Positions 1-12,281 of a stretch of DNA of 64,000 bases are shown in pieces (position 1 is the first letter of the stretch; each line of letters opens with the position of its first letter). The position numbers were made by a program, and so were the translations under genes. The notes under the pieces were generated by a model. The model did not search any database and was not told the DNA's origin. It saw only the letters and a program-made list of their open reading frames with translations. The stretch lies in NCBI RefSeq assembly GCF_900215625.1, contig NZ_OBEK01000003.1:62001-126000 (forward strand), in the 5' to 3' direction. This DNA comes from Terribacillus aidingensis. GTDB taxonomy: Bacteria > Bacillota > Bacilli > Bacillales > Amphibacillaceae.

Positions 1-198
1 TGCTTCGAAAACGCTGTCACAGGTAATTCAAAAATTTTTCAGTTGTGCAGCATTCAAGAACTTAAAATATGGCGTTACCTCATGTGATAGGCAGAGAAAC
101 AACAAAACATGTATATTTCCACGTTTTTTCACGTTCGGATAAGCAATAAATTCTATTTTTTATGGAAACCATGAGAATTTAAGTTTAAAACAGCTTTA

Positions 199-227
199 TT
201 GTGTTAATATAGGAAATAGGCTAGATT
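199..227 (+). promoter_or_regulatory. Possible sigma-A promoter of the first cold-shock gene
   Basis: TTGTGT at 199-204 and TAGATT at 222-227 are 17 bases apart, upstream of the cold-shock gene. They leave a leader of roughly 40 bases that contains a short CTAGA...TCTAG inverted repeat (221-241). The match to consensus is moderate and other placements are possible. Confidence 0.35.
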
Positions 228-271
228 CAAATATAGTCTAGTGAAGTTTTTAGATTCTAGGAGGCAATATA

Positions 272-472
272 ATGGAACAAGGTACAGTGAAATGGTTTAA
301 CGCAGACAAAGGTTTCGGTTTTATCGAAGTTGAAGGTGGAGACGATGTATTCGTACATTTCAGCTCTATTCAAGGCGAAGGCTTCAAAACATTGGATGAA
401 GGCCAAAAAGTAACGTTTGAAGTTGAACAAGGTCAGCGCGGACCACAAGCAGCAAACGTTCAAAAAGTATAA
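272..472 (+). CDS. Cold-shock protein (CspA/CspB family), copy 1
   Basis: The gene encodes a 66-residue single cold-shock domain, the usual length for Bacillus Csp proteins, which bind single-stranded RNA and DNA and act as RNA chaperones at low temperature. The RNP1 motif KGFGFI (residues 13-18) and RNP2 motif VFVHF (26-30) are intact, as are the aromatic residues W8, F15, F17, F27 and F30. Start ATG follows AGGAGG with a 6-base spacer. A second copy at 30560-30760 differs at only seven residues. The gene stands alone with a leader, a usual arrangement for csp genes. It resembles B. subtilis CspB and CspD about equally, so no symbol is assigned. Confidence 0.95.
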   Translation: MEQGTVKWFNADKGFGFIEVEGGDDVFVHFSSIQGEGFKTLDEGQKVTFEVEQGQRGPQAANVQKV

Positions 473-828
473 TAAACCCTAATAAAATATCTTTATTTTG
501 GTTTGGGACTGCCCCTGTCTTAGAGAGAGGAGCAGGAACACTTACAAACAGCCAATTGCCGCGGTACTTTATCGGCAGTTGGCTGTTTGTTTGACTGGAA
601 ATATTCCGCTCCTTCGCCAAGATGCTCTGTATTTTAGACTATCAAGAAAAAAACACATCCCATTTCTCTGCAGCATTCGCTTTCCCCGTCAACATTGACT
701 GAAAAGAGACACTTTTCACAGTTTTACCACAAAATCTTAATTGAATATTCATCTGTGTTCCTATACATGGCTGTACCGCTATGAGAAAATAACAATAGAA
801 AAAATAAACAGGTGAGGAAGTGTGTTCG
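473..828. other. Intergenic region with one hairpin
   Basis: This 356-base gap holds the hairpin at 545-590 and otherwise AT-rich DNA without a convincing reading frame. The predicted short frames here lack ribosome sites and resemble no known protein. Confidence 0.5.
545..590 (+). terminator. Terminator-like hairpin after csp copy 1
   Basis: An 18-base stem (left arm 545-561, right arm 573-590, one G-U pair) encloses an 11-base loop and is followed by a weak T-rich stretch. It lies about 70 bases past the stop codon. Confidence 0.5.
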
Positions 829-1002
829 ATGTTCTATAAAATTGTACGGGAAGCGCACGGAACAAAAACCTACCTAAAACATTCCAATACATCTTCAGAT
901 ATGCTGTTTCGCAGTGAAGCGGATGCAGCTGATTTGATGGAGAAGCTTAATACCCACACGAAAAGCAATGTCGTTTGGTCGGTTCAGCCTTGCATAGATT
1001 AA
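829..1002 (+). CDS. Small hypothetical protein (57 aa)
   Basis: A short soluble protein of unknown function beginning MFYKIVREAHG. ATG at 829 is preferred over GTG at 820 because the ribosome site GGTGAGG (811-817) lies 11 bases before the ATG but only 2 before the GTG. The frame runs directly into a strong terminator, which supports it as a real monocistronic gene. No domain is recognised. The composition (mixed charge, no membrane segment) suggests a cytosolic protein. Confidence 0.65.
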   Translation: MFYKIVREAHGTKTYLKHSNTSSDMLFRSEADAADLMEKLNTHTKSNVVWSVQPCID

Positions 1003-1034
1003 AAGCCATATCCCGTTAAGGATATGGCTTTTAT
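1001..1034. terminator. Bidirectional rho-independent terminator
   Basis: A perfect 13-base stem (1001-1013 and 1020-1032) with a 6-base loop lies between the small plus-strand gene and the end of the decayed minus-strand gene. It has T-rich flanks in both directions. Confidence 0.85.
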
Positions 1035-1682
1035 TATGGTTCCGTTATTTGCTTCTCTGTAATTAAACACGCAAGCAGAGGTTCAATTAATTTTTTCTCT
1101 TCCCCTTTTAGATGCTTCTCCAGGAAAGGCTCCTCGCTGTCTAGCAGCTTTAACAAAGCAGCTGCAGCCTTGCCATGACTGGTTGGTGTTACATGTTCTA
1201 ACACATCCAGTATTTGCTATATACTGCAGCAGGCAGAAGCTGCTGCGCTCTTTTCAGTGCTAGCAAGGCACGTGTCGTGCGTGATGATGCAGCAGCATTC
1301 GTGCTAGCGGCTCTGTTACTTGCTGAAGCATTGCAGCACCCCATGCCGCATTACCTCTTAAAGCCGCTTTTCAGTACTGAAACAGAAACCACGTCAAGTC
1401 AATTACTTGTTCTCCATACATGACATCCGTCATTGTCAATGTTTGCGTTTCTTTAAATTGTTGGAGTCGATTTTCGGATCATAAAGGACAAGAAACTGAT
1501 TAGTATGTTTAAATGTCTCCTCCGTCACAGTAAACAAGTCTACAGTCAGCAAATTATCATACACAACAATTAATTGAGGCGCGATAATAAACAACTCTTT
1601 GCTATAAAGAACTTCACGGTAAGCAGCGAGTAAGGACATTTTTTTCTAGAACTGCTTGTAATGCCTCAATGCCTCGCTGCAT
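1034..1682 (-). pseudogene. Decayed gene of unknown function (about 215 codons, several frameshifts)
   Basis: On the minus strand a start at 1682 (MQRGIEALQAVLEK) follows a GGGGGAGA ribosome site. The frame breaks at a run of seven A after about 14 codons, resumes as MSLLAAYREVLYSKE, shifts again near 1450, and meets a stop after WFLFQY near 1385. Coding-like sequence then reappears in other frames (RTTRALLALKRAQQLLPAA, then DVLEHVTPTSHGKAAAALL) and ends in QITEP followed by TAA at 1034-1036, next to a terminator. The joined fragments make one protein-like sequence, so I read it as one broken gene rather than several small ones. The family is not recognised. Amino-acid-like patterns persist across at least three frames, which indicates fairly recent decay. 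Confidence 0.7.
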
Positions 1683-1718
1683 CTTCTCCCCCTTTGTTTA
1701 TATTCCTATTACCTTGCA

Positions 1719-1760
1719 TAAAAAAGAAGAACGCCAACCCTCAAATAGAGTGTTGGCGTT
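1719..1760 (-). terminator. Terminator of the M23 peptidase gene
   Basis: A 9-base stem (1730-1738 with 1752-1760) is followed on the minus strand by a T-rich run (1718-1728), directly after the stop at 1765. Confidence 0.85.
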
Positions 1761-1764
1761 TCTG

Positions 1765-3261
1765 TTAGTTAAGGTATGAACGCGGATTAACCGCATTTGA
1801 TTTGGAAGCATTCCAAGGACCTGTATGCAATTCGAAATGGAGGTGCTGTCCATGTGACATACCAGTGTTCCCCATTGTGCCGATTTGCTGCCCTTGTGAC
1901 ACGCGCTGCCCTGTGCTCACGTGCATTGACGTTAAGTGGGCATACACAGTCGTATACGTTTTGCCATTTATCGAGTGGGTCACGAAAATCACATTTCCAT
2001 AGCTAGATGACTGATACGCTCGGATAACCTTGCCGGATGCAGCTGCCCAAATGGGAACTCCTGCACCACGCTTGGCAATATCGATGCCGTAATGATAACC
2101 GCCGGCTCTTGGACCGAAACCAGATGAGATGTAACCTGGTGCTGGCGTAATAAAATTAGCACTGGAGGCTGGAGCCTTAGACACTTGGTGCTTTTCTTGC
2201 GCAGGTGCAGGGCTTGCCTTTTGTTTAGGCTGTGCTGCTGGCTGGGAGTAAGATTTCTTCTCCACTTCCTGCTTCGGTTCTGTTTCAGCAGATGCAGATG
2301 GTGCAGCAGATGCTGCAGTCTTCTCTTCTGCCGTTTCTTGTTCCGCTGCTTTTTGTTCGGACTCCGCTTGCGCTGCTGCCTCTTTTTCTTCTTTTTCGGC
2401 TTTCGCTATACGCGCTGCTTCTTCCTGCTTCGCTTGTTCAGCACGCTGGCGTTCTGCTTCCTTACGTGCTTCTTCTTCTGCCTTTTGTTTATCGCGATAT
2501 GCAGCTTCTTCCGCAATTGCTTCTTCTTGAGCAGCCAATAAATCTGCTTCTTCTGTCAGGCTGAATAACTCCTCAGACGTCACATCATATTCCTTCATGA
2601 CATCTTCAATAAGCTTGTCCTTCTCATGTTGCTGATCAGTCAGTGTTTGTTTTGTTTCTTTCAGTACGGCAGCTTGCTGTTCGACACGTTCCAGTTTGGT
2701 TTGGCGCTCTGTCTTTTTCGATTCAACGTCATCCAAGTCACGCTGTTGGGCATTCATTAGTTCCTGATCTGCACCCATGATTGTGCTCACGGCATCTACA
2801 CGATTAAGGAAATCAGAAAAGCTCTTTGATTCCATAATGACATCTAAATAGCTGACTTGTCCGCCATTTTTCTGCAAGGAATGAATACGGTCCTTCAGCA
2901 AACTATGACGCTCTTCAATTCTCTTTTCTAAGTCTGCAATCTCTGTCTTTAATGATTGGATATCTGATTCCAAATCAGCAACCTCAGATTCAGTCTCTGT
3001 TAGTTTTATATTTGTTTTTTCTATTTTACTATCAATCTCTTTTAAATCGACGCGCAATTTCTCAGCAGCAGCTTGCAGGTCGTCCTGCTTCTCTGTCTTT
3101 TTTGACTGCTCCTCTTTTATAGCTTCTTTCTTCCGCTCGACTTCTTCCTTCTTCTCATCTAAATCTTCATAGGCATATGCAGCGTTTCCAGATACCGGCA
3201 AAACTAATGCAGCTGTTCCGATCACTGCAGCCAAGCCAATATGTAGCCATTTTCTTTTCAA
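1765..3261 (-). CDS. Secreted coiled-coil M23 peptidase, EnvC/CwlO-like murein hydrolase
   Basis: A 498-residue exported protein. Residues 1-30 form a signal peptide ending near AYA. About residues 31-240 are a long charged coiled coil typical of EnvC/CwlO-type proteins. Residues 240-365 are a low-complexity Ala/Glu/Lys/Gln linker, and the C-terminal 130 residues are a LytM/M23 metallopeptidase domain. The zinc and catalytic residues are present: H390 and D394 in HYGID, H442 in YAHL, and the HxH at 473-475 in HLHFE, so the domain should be an active endopeptidase that cuts peptide cross-links in the cell wall. In B. subtilis, coiled-coil hydrolases of this kind are controlled by FtsEX at the membrane. 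No ftsEX genes are next to this one. It is monocistronic, with its own terminator. Confidence 0.9.
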   Translation of the reverse strand: MKRKWLHIGLAAVIGTAALVLPVSGNAAYAYEDLDEKKEEVERKKEAIKEEQSKKTEKQDDLQAAAEKLRVDLKEIDSKIEKTNIKLTETESEVADLESDIQSLKTEIADLEKRIEERHSLLKDRIHSLQKNGGQVSYLDVIMESKSFSDFLNRVDAVSTIMGADQELMNAQQRDLDDVESKKTERQTKLERVEQQAAVLKETKQTLTDQQHEKDKLIEDVMKEYDVTSEELFSLTEEADLLAAQEEAIAEEAAYRDKQKAEEEARKEAERQRAEQAKQEEAARIAKAEKEEKEAAAQAESEQKAAEQETAEEKTAASAAPSASAETEPKQEVEKKSYSQPAAQPKQKASPAPAQEKHQVSKAPASSANFITPAPGYISSGFGPRAGGYHYGIDIAKRGAGVPIWAAASGKVIRAYQSSSYGNVIFVTHSINGKTYTTVYAHLTSMHVSTGQRVSQGQQIGTMGNTGMSHGQHLHFELHTGPWNASKSNAVNPRSYLN

Positions 3262-3447
3262 GTTGTTTCCCCCTGTGAATCTATTGTATAGGCGTCAGCA
3301 TTCCTAGTTCGATTAGTCTGCGATGATTAGAATAGAAATAAAGTAATCTCCGGAAACAGTATACTACACGACAGTCTGACAAAACATTACAATAATATTT
3401 CATTTTTCATATACTGGAGAATTATCTCTGTTTTTTTGTAGAAAAAT

Positions 3448-3475
3448 AAAACATGCACGACAGCGCGCATGTTTT
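3448..3475 (-). terminator. Terminator of the small membrane protein gene
   Basis: Nine-base stem AAAACATGC (3448-3456) pairs with 3467-3475. It overlaps the stop codon at 3474 and is followed by a T-rich run on the minus strand. Confidence 0.7.
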
Positions 3476-3644
3476 ATAAGGCAAATAATACAATATAGGA
3501 CACCATATAAATAAATGCTAAAACGATTGCTAAGATTGTAAAAGGTATTCGCATTTGCTTGCTCTTAACAGCGCCCAACACTAAGAGTCCGACTGTGAGC
3601 AAAACAAACGCAGAAATGACTATTAAACGTACTACTGGTGGCAT
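3474..3644 (-). CDS. Small two-TM membrane protein (56 aa)
   Basis: A short hydrophobic protein with two predicted membrane helices (about residues 5-27 and 33-55) separated by a basic KSKQMR turn. The start is placed at ATG 3644 (MPPVVRL) because AAGGAG ends 9 bases upstream; the longer frame starting at 3674 would place that ribosome site inside the coding sequence. The length and layout resemble small Bacillus membrane proteins such as the DUF2768 group, but I cannot confirm membership. The function is unknown. Confidence 0.65.
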   Translation of the reverse strand: MPPVVRLIVISAFVLLTVGLLVLGAVKSKQMRIPFTILAIVLAFIYMVSYIVLFAL

Positions 3645-3745
3645 GAAACGCATCTCCTTACTAATGATCTGCATTTATTATACCATGACAGCGTGACACA
3701 ATTTTTCTATTTATGACCATTCTGTCACAAAAGTCCTTCATTTCT

Positions 3746-4867
3746 CTATTGAAATCTTTTATTCCGAAATGAGCTTACGTCTAATGTTGTCTCTTTTTCC
3801 ATTGCCATCTCACTCAGAACCTCGCCAATTGCACTGGCGAATTTGAAACCATGACCGGAAAAGCCAAGTGCATATAGGATTTGCGGATATTCTGGATGAT
3901 AGTCTATGAGAAAATCTTCATCCGGCGTCATGCTGTACATACATGTTTTTCCTTCTCGCAAGTTGAATGAACCGCCTCCAATAAATTGCGTCAAGAAACG
4001 AAGCAGTTCCTCTGTATCTCCTTCATGGTAAGGAGCACCTTTATCATCTGGATGTATTGGTGTGCCGGTATCATGGCGTCCTATCTTTAACCCTGTATGA
4101 TTGATGTCCGGAAAACCATAATAAGTACCCAATTCTGTATCAAAGCTGAAGCATGGGAAATTGCCTTCCCGAAAGTGTTTATCTGCATGCAGCCAAGCAA
4201 ATGTCTTCCTAGTCACCTGAATCGGAAGTTTTAATCCAAGCTGTGCTAACAGCTCGCCTCCCCATGCGCCCGCTGTTACGATCAGTTTCTTCCCTCGGTA
4301 TGTATGTTCCTTGGTTTTGACTTCCACCAAACTGTCTTTTATTTGGATGGTTTCCACGCGTTGTCCGCCCGCCACGACAGCTCCATGAGAAGCAGCCAAC
4401 TGTGCATACCCTTTTAGAATTTGGTCTGCCAGCAAATAGCCAGCGTCCTGTTCATAACAACCAATATAATCAGACGGAACAGTCAGGCCTGACCAGCGTT
4501 TTTTCATTTCGGCAGCAGTAAGCTGCTCGACTTGCAGATTATAAGCTTTTCCGCTTTTTAGAACGTTTTGAATGAAAGGACTTGTTTCCGGTCCGCTGTT
4601 TAATACGCCAGTCTCTGCAAAAACATTTTTGCTTATTTGCTGTTCCAGCTCTTTCCACAATTCTTTTGCCCGAAGAGCCAGCGGTACATAAGCTTCTCCC
4701 TCGCCATAAGCATACCGGATAATTCTCGTTTCACCATGATGGCTTCCATGTACATGCGGCGGGTGATGTGAATCCAGTAAAAGCACATGCAGTCCTTTTT
4801 TCGCAAGCTGGTAGCCCGCACTCATCCCCATCGTTCCAGCTCCAAGAACAATAACATCGTACAACAT
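3746..4867 (-). CDS. solA: Monomeric sarcosine oxidase / N-methyl amino acid oxidase (SolA/MSOX family)
   Basis: A 373-residue FAD-dependent amine oxidase of the length typical for monomeric sarcosine oxidase. The N-terminus carries the dinucleotide fold VIVLGAGTMGMSAGYQL, followed by HGSSH-like GSHHGETR, a family signature near the flavin. The motif KTCMYSMTPDEDFLID near residue 320 contains the cysteine that binds FAD covalently in this family. The family demethylates sarcosine or related N-methyl amino acids, giving glycine, formaldehyde and hydrogen peroxide. No glycine-betaine or sarcosine pathway genes lie nearby, so the true substrate is open. The gene is on its own and divergent from the small gene at 5051. 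Confidence 0.88.
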   Translation of the reverse strand: MLYDVIVLGAGTMGMSAGYQLAKKGLHVLLLDSHHPPHVHGSHHGETRIIRYAYGEGEAYVPLALRAKELWKELEQQISKNVFAETGVLNSGPETSPFIQNVLKSGKAYNLQVEQLTAAEMKKRWSGLTVPSDYIGCYEQDAGYLLADQILKGYAQLAASHGAVVAGGQRVETIQIKDSLVEVKTKEHTYRGKKLIVTAGAWGGELLAQLGLKLPIQVTRKTFAWLHADKHFREGNFPCFSFDTELGTYYGFPDINHTGLKIGRHDTGTPIHPDDKGAPYHEGDTEELLRFLTQFIGGGSFNLREGKTCMYSMTPDEDFLIDYHPEYPQILYALGFSGHGFKFASAIGEVLSEMAMEKETTLDVSSFRNKRFQ

Positions 4868-5050
4868 CTTCGTTCACCTCATTTTTTCATTAACAGAAGT
4901 GTATCGAACAACATGGAGTCAGACAAGCTTTTCCAATTAAATATGACTTCATTTTACCTAGTATAATAGATGCGATTATTAGCTATTCTAATGAAGGTGT
5001 TCACAAACTAAGATAGGAAATGAAACCTAACGGGCAGGAGGTAAACCAAG

Positions 5051-5191
5051 TTGAATCGACAAATGGACCAAGCGATAAAATTCATTGATAAAACCCTGAA
5101 TGAAGGACTTTTTGATCCGCTGGCAAGGCAAGAGATGCTTCGAATGAAGCAGCAGCTGGAGCGAGCATCAAAACAGGGAAAAAGTCCTTAA
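5051..5191 (+). CDS. Small hypothetical protein (46 aa)
   Basis: TTG at 5051 lies 9 bases after a strong AGGAGG (5037-5042) and opens a 46-codon frame, MNRQMDQAIKFIDKTLNEG, ending LERASKQGKSP. The protein is charged and looks helical, with no membrane segment. ATG at 5063 is an alternative start but is further from the ribosome site. The protein family is not recognised. The strong ribosome site and clean frame support translation. Confidence 0.6.
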   Translation: MNRQMDQAIKFIDKTLNEGLFDPLARQEMLRMKQQLERASKQGKSP

Positions 5192-5231
5192 AAAGGCTTG
5201 CTTATGCTGATTATGACCTTCCTGACTTTGG

Positions 5232-5260
5232 TTGAATATACAGAAACTATGCCTTATAGT
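5232..5260 (+). promoter_or_regulatory. Sigma-A promoter of the 94-aa membrane protein gene
   Basis: TTGAAT (5232-5237) and TATAGT (5255-5260) are separated by exactly 17 bases and lie about 40 bases before the start codon. Confidence 0.6.
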
Positions 5261-5299
5261 TGTTTTTGCCATTATTAAATCTTAGTCAGGAGCGATCTT

Positions 5300-5584
5300 A
5301 TGGAACATCAAGAACAAGTAACCCGGGCAAATAATAATCAGCTCGGTATTATGGATTGGGTTTGGACGCTGTTATTACTTGTACTTCCGGTAGTAAATAT
5401 CGTAATGCTGATCATCTGGGCAGTTGATCGAATGAATCCCAGAAGGAATTTTGCCATTGCTTATTTCATCATCATGGGCGTTGGATTTGTGCTGGGTATA
5501 CTCCTTGCAATTGTATTTACAATCATAGGTATCTCCTTAATCCCGGATACAGATCCAACATATTCAACCACTTATACGTATTGA
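5300..5584 (+). CDS. Small membrane protein (94 aa)
   Basis: The protein has a polar N-terminus of about 15 residues, then two hydrophobic helices (about 20-43 and 51-78) with a short MNPRRN cytosolic-type loop and a Thr/Tyr-rich tail. The ATG follows AGGAG with a 7-base spacer and a good promoter (5232-5260). The function is unknown. The arrangement resembles small Bacillus envelope proteins without an assigned domain. Confidence 0.7.
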   Translation: MEHQEQVTRANNNQLGIMDWVWTLLLLVLPVVNIVMLIIWAVDRMNPRRNFAIAYFIIMGVGFVLGILLAIVFTIIGISLIPDTDPTYSTTYTY

Positions 5585-5684
5585 TAATTTGTCAGAATGT
5601 TAACAATTCTACCTCTAGCCTTCTAAAATCTCCGAAAATATCATATGATAGAGGTTGCAGACAATAATAGAGGAGTTTTTCGTC

Positions 5685-6086
5685 GTGACTGTACTTACAA
5701 AAACTGAAAGTCTGGATAAAGTTCTTGCTGAGATGAACATGCGTTCCAAGAAAAAGCGCGCTCGCAAGAAATTCATCAAGCAGGCTATGCAGCAGCTCGA
5801 AACTGAAAAGGATACAGCTGCAGTGAAAGCTGAAGCACCGCTTGCAGAAACAAAAACAGCAACAGCATATGCTTATCATAAGCTCCCTGTTGGATTCATG
5901 ATTAAGACAGGTAAACAGCACTTCCCAGAAGAAGCTGTCTTCCGTTTCTATTATAATCAGAACCATCCGGAGGAGTATAAAAATAAAGATTTGCTGACAG
6001 AACGTTTCCAGACACTAGTGGAAGCAGCATCTGGTTCAACCAAAACTAGTTTGATCGAAGCGCTCGATCAACAGACTTCCAAATAA
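5685..6086 (+). CDS. Hypothetical protein with basic N-terminus (133 aa)
   Basis: GTG at 5685 follows AGAGGAG with a 9-base spacer and is preferred over the upstream in-frame ATG at 5655, which lacks a ribosome site. The N-terminal third is highly basic (RSKKKRARKKFIKQAM), the middle is an Ala/Glu linker, and the C-terminal half (AYHKLPVGFMIK to the end) looks globular. No known domain is recognised. The basic stretch could bind nucleic acid, but that is only inference. The gene ends at a terminator shared with the RNase H gene. Confidence 0.65.
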   Translation: MTVLTKTESLDKVLAEMNMRSKKKRARKKFIKQAMQQLETEKDTAAVKAEAPLAETKTATAYAYHKLPVGFMIKTGKQHFPEEAVFRFYYNQNHPEEYKNKDLLTERFQTLVEAASGSTKTSLIEALDQQTSK

Positions 6087-6127
6087 AAATGACCGCCCGG
6101 CCAATTATGTGCCAGGCGGTCATTTTT
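6085..6127. terminator. Bidirectional terminator between convergent genes
   Basis: A perfect 13-base stem (6085-6097 with 6115-6127), A-rich on the left and T-rich on the right, serves the 133-aa gene and the convergent RNase H-like gene. Confidence 0.88.
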
Positions 6128-6773
6128 GTATGGTACTGTCGATTTCGATCTTTTTCAGCGCCTGACTCGCTAGCTGGTCTGCTTCCTTGTTCTGCTTCCG
6201 ATCCACATGTGTGTACAGAACCGTAAGCCCGAATTCCTTTATCAAGTCATCTGTTTTATCTGCCCAATACTGCAGTTCTTTTTCATAAACCGGCCACTCT
6301 CCAGACATTTGCATCATGACAGTACGAGAATCAGCGAATACTTCTATCTCTTGATTTTTTACACCGAGCTCCCCTAAGATATCGATTGCAAAATACAAGG
6401 CTGCAAATTCTGCTTCGTTATTAGAAGCTAGCTGTTCCACTTCTCGATTGCGCCGCAGACGAAATTCCTTCTGGTTTTGTTCGTAATGCACAACACAGCC
6501 GAGCCCCGACCGTCCGGTATGCTTCTCAAAACCGCCATCAGCAAACAGACGAACATGATGCGGTTCTGTCTCCAGTTCCTTCATATAGGCACGTAATTCT
6601 TTTAACGTCCATTCTGTTTCATACTGATCGAGTATTTCCGTTTGTACTACTCTGCTATTTTGCTGCATGTCTTCCATTAACAGCATTACAGCTCCAGCCG
6701 GCATAAAATCTGAATGAAATGCTGCTTCCGTACCTTTTGGTGTGCAATAAGTGATATTCATCCGAAGTTTCAT
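6120..6773 (-). CDS. RNase HI-like (reverse-transcriptase-like) protein
   Basis: A 217-residue protein with about 75 unrecognised N-terminal residues and a C-terminal RNase H fold (about 76-210). The four acidic catalytic positions are visible: D in LFADGGFEKHTG, E in NNEAEFAALY, D in VFADSRTVM, and D in KEADQLASQAL. It should therefore be able to bind metal and cut RNA in RNA:DNA hybrids. B. subtilis carries related proteins of this type (YpeP/YpdQ group) of uncertain physiological role. ATG at 6773 has a ribosome-site-like GGAGGGAT upstream. Monocistronic and convergent with the gene before it. Confidence 0.82.
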   Translation of the reverse strand: MKLRMNITYCTPKGTEAAFHSDFMPAGAVMLLMEDMQQNSRVVQTEILDQYETEWTLKELRAYMKELETEPHHVRLFADGGFEKHTGRSGLGCVVHYEQNQKEFRLRRNREVEQLASNNEAEFAALYFAIDILGELGVKNQEIEVFADSRTVMMQMSGEWPVYEKELQYWADKTDDLIKEFGLTVLYTHVDRKQNKEADQLASQALKKIEIDSTIQK

Positions 6774-6839
6774 CTCGTATCCCTCCTTCTATAGCTTACC
6801 CTATTTGACGGTTTTTTTTATTTTTCTAGGTAAAAACCT

Positions 6840-6912
6840 TTGCTTTGTTTTCTGAATTATTGTATAGTACCAAAGGGCGAACGAAATAAATAGTTTAACC
6901 AAAAATAATTCG
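6840..6912 (+). promoter_or_regulatory. guaC promoter with possible PurR boxes
   Basis: TTGCTT (6840-6845) and TATAGT (6863-6868), 17 bases apart, form a sigma-A promoter. Just downstream, CGAAC at 6878-6882 and an inverted ATTCG at 6908-6912 resemble a pair of PurR boxes, as expected because guaC belongs to the PurR regulon in B. subtilis. The gap of 25 bases is slightly larger than the usual spacing and the second half-site is degenerate, so the operator part is tentative. Confidence 0.45.
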
Positions 6913-6931
6913 TCTTTAGAGGGGTATAAAC

Positions 6932-7915
6932 ATGGAAAATGTATTTGATTACGAAGATATTCAGTTAATTCCTGCAAAATGCGTAGTGGAGAGCCGTTCA
7001 GAATGCGACACAGCGGTCACACTAGGAAACCATACATTCCGTCTGCCGGTCGTACCAGCTAACATGCAGACGATCATTGATGAAACAATCGCCACTTACT
7101 TGGCTGAAAATAATTATTTTTATGTGATGCATCGCTTTGAGCCAGAGACTCGAATTGCATTTATCCAGCAAATGCAGGAGCAAAATTTGATTGCTTCTAT
7201 AAGTGTCGGCGTAAAAGAAGACGAATACGGCTTTATTGAGGACCTGGCCAGCAAGAAATTGGTTCCAGAATATATTACAATTGATATCGCACACGGTCAT
7301 TCAAATGCCGTTATCCGCATGATTCAGCATATTAAAAAGCATTTGCCTGAAAGCTTCGTTATTGCCGGAAACGTTGGTACACCAGAAGCAGTCAGAGAAC
7401 TTGAAAATGCTGGTGCCGATGCTACAAAGGTAGGAATTGGACCAGGTAAAGTATGTATTACGAAAATCAAGACCGGCTTCGGTACTGGCGGCTGGCAACT
7501 GGCTGCGTTGCGCTGGTGTGCCAAAGCAGCTAGCAAACCAATCATCGCGGACGGCGGCATCCGCACACACGGTGATATCGCAAAATCCATCCGTTTCGGC
7601 GCTTCCATGGTCATGATTGGATCTTTATTCGCTGGCCACGAAGAATCTCCTGGCGATACAGTTGAAAAAGATGGCAAGCTGTACAAAGAATATTTCGGCT
7701 CTGCGTCCGAATTCCAAAAAGGCGAGAAACGCAATGTTGAAGGCAAGAAAATGTTCGTTGAGCATAAAGGCGCGCTTCAAGATACACTGACAGAGATGGA
7801 ACAAGATTTGCAGTCCTCCATTTCTTATGCTGGCGGAAACAAACTAGAAGCAATTCGCAACGTTGATTATGTTGTTGTGAAAAACAGCATCTTTAACGGA
7901 GATAAAGTTTATTAA
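6932..7915 (+). CDS. guaC: GMP reductase
   Basis: A 327-residue IMPDH/GMPR-family TIM barrel without the CBS domains of IMP dehydrogenase, as expected for the Bacillus GMP reductase. The catalytic loop is seen in [11 protein letters not shown] (cysteine nucleophile), and the phosphate-binding region in [19 protein letters not shown]. It converts GMP to IMP and ammonia with NADPH, returning guanine nucleotides to the adenine branch. ATG follows AGAGGGG. The gene is monocistronic with its own promoter and terminator. Confidence 0.96.
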   Translation: MENVFDYEDIQLIPAKCVVESRSECDTAVTLGNHTFRLPVVPANMQTIIDETIATYLAENNYFYVMHRFEPETRIAFIQQMQEQNLIASISVGVKEDEYGFIEDLASKKLVPEYITIDIAHGHSNAVIRMIQHIKKHLPESFVIAGNVGTPEAVRELENAGADATKVGIGPGKVCITKIKTGFGTGGWQLAALRWCAKAASKPIIADGGIRTHGDIAKSIRFGASMVMIGSLFAGHEESPGDTVEKDGKLYKEYFGSASEFQKGEKRNVEGKKMFVEHKGALQDTLTEMEQDLQSSISYAGGNKLEAIRNVDYVVVKNSIFNGDKVY

Positions 7916-7922
7916 TGATATG

Positions 7923-7949
7923 GGAGCTGGCATATACAGCTCCTTTTTC
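7923..7949 (+). terminator. guaC terminator
   Basis: Stem GGAGCTG (7923-7929) with CAGCTCC (7937-7943), followed by TTTTTCTTTT. Confidence 0.88.
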
Positions 7950-7953
7950 TTTT

Positions 7954-8002
7954 ATCAATGATAATCATTCTCATTGACTGCCTTCTTTTTTTCTGATACC
8001 GT
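7954..8002 (+). promoter_or_regulatory. Fur box overlapping the promoter of the heme-monooxygenase-like gene
   Basis: Bases 7954-7972 match 15 of 19 positions of the classical Fur box, including the central ATGATAATCATT. TTGACT (7974-7979) immediately follows and, 17 bases on, TACCGT (7997-8002) is a weak -10 element. Fur bound here would cover the -35 region, so the gene should be switched on under iron limitation. Confidence 0.75.
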
Positions 8003-8036
8003 TAAAGAAGAATCAGTTCAATGAGGAGGCAATCCT

Positions 8037-8354
8037 ATGTTTGTCAATCAAGTCATTTTTGAAGGCGACATTGCGAATGAAGATAAAATTATCAATAAAG
8101 TAAAACATACAATGGAAGAGCTGACAGATGTCAGCGGTTTACACACAGCTGAATGCTGGAATAAAGATACAAAGAAAAGGGATACTGTTGCTTATGCAAT
8201 TGTGACGAAATGGGATAAAAAGCAAGATTTTGTCGCTTGGATCTCTCGGGAATCTCATGTTGCTGAACATCGCGCCATGCGCAAAGAGAAGAAAGATCAA
8301 GCTCCGGTTATGACCAAAACATTATTGCAATACGAAGAAGCCATCTTTGCATAA
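8037..8354 (+). CDS. hmoA: Heme-degrading monooxygenase-like protein (HmoA/IsdG type, ABM domain)
   Basis: A 105-residue protein with one antibiotic-biosynthesis-monooxygenase (ABM) fold, the size of B. subtilis HmoA. The segment VAWISRESHVAEHRAMRK carries a conserved histidine of this group. Such enzymes open the heme ring to release iron. The upstream Fur box fits that role, which here rests on fold plus regulation rather than on a proven active site. ATG follows GAGGAGG with a short spacer. It is transcribed alone and ends at a strong terminator. Confidence 0.75.
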   Translation: MFVNQVIFEGDIANEDKIINKVKHTMEELTDVSGLHTAECWNKDTKKRDTVAYAIVTKWDKKQDFVAWISRESHVAEHRAMRKEKKDQAPVMTKTLLQYEEAIFA

Positions 8355-8357
8355 AAT

Positions 8358-8389
8358 AATCCCCTTTGCCTTAGCAAAGGGGATTTTCT

Positions 8390-8390
<1 letters not shown>
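8358..8390. terminator. Bidirectional terminator between hmoA-like gene and lacZ
   Basis: A 12-base perfect stem (8358-8369 with 8374-8385) with a 4-base loop. T-rich sequence follows on the plus strand and an A-rich stretch precedes it. Confidence 0.85.

Positions 8391-12277
<3,887 letters not shown>

Positions 12278-12281
<4 letters not shown>

Noticed and set aside
2185-2564. Two plus-strand frames rich in Leu, Cys and Phe
   Set aside because: They are antisense shadows of the coiled-coil and linker region of the M23 peptidase. They have no ribosome site and extreme composition.
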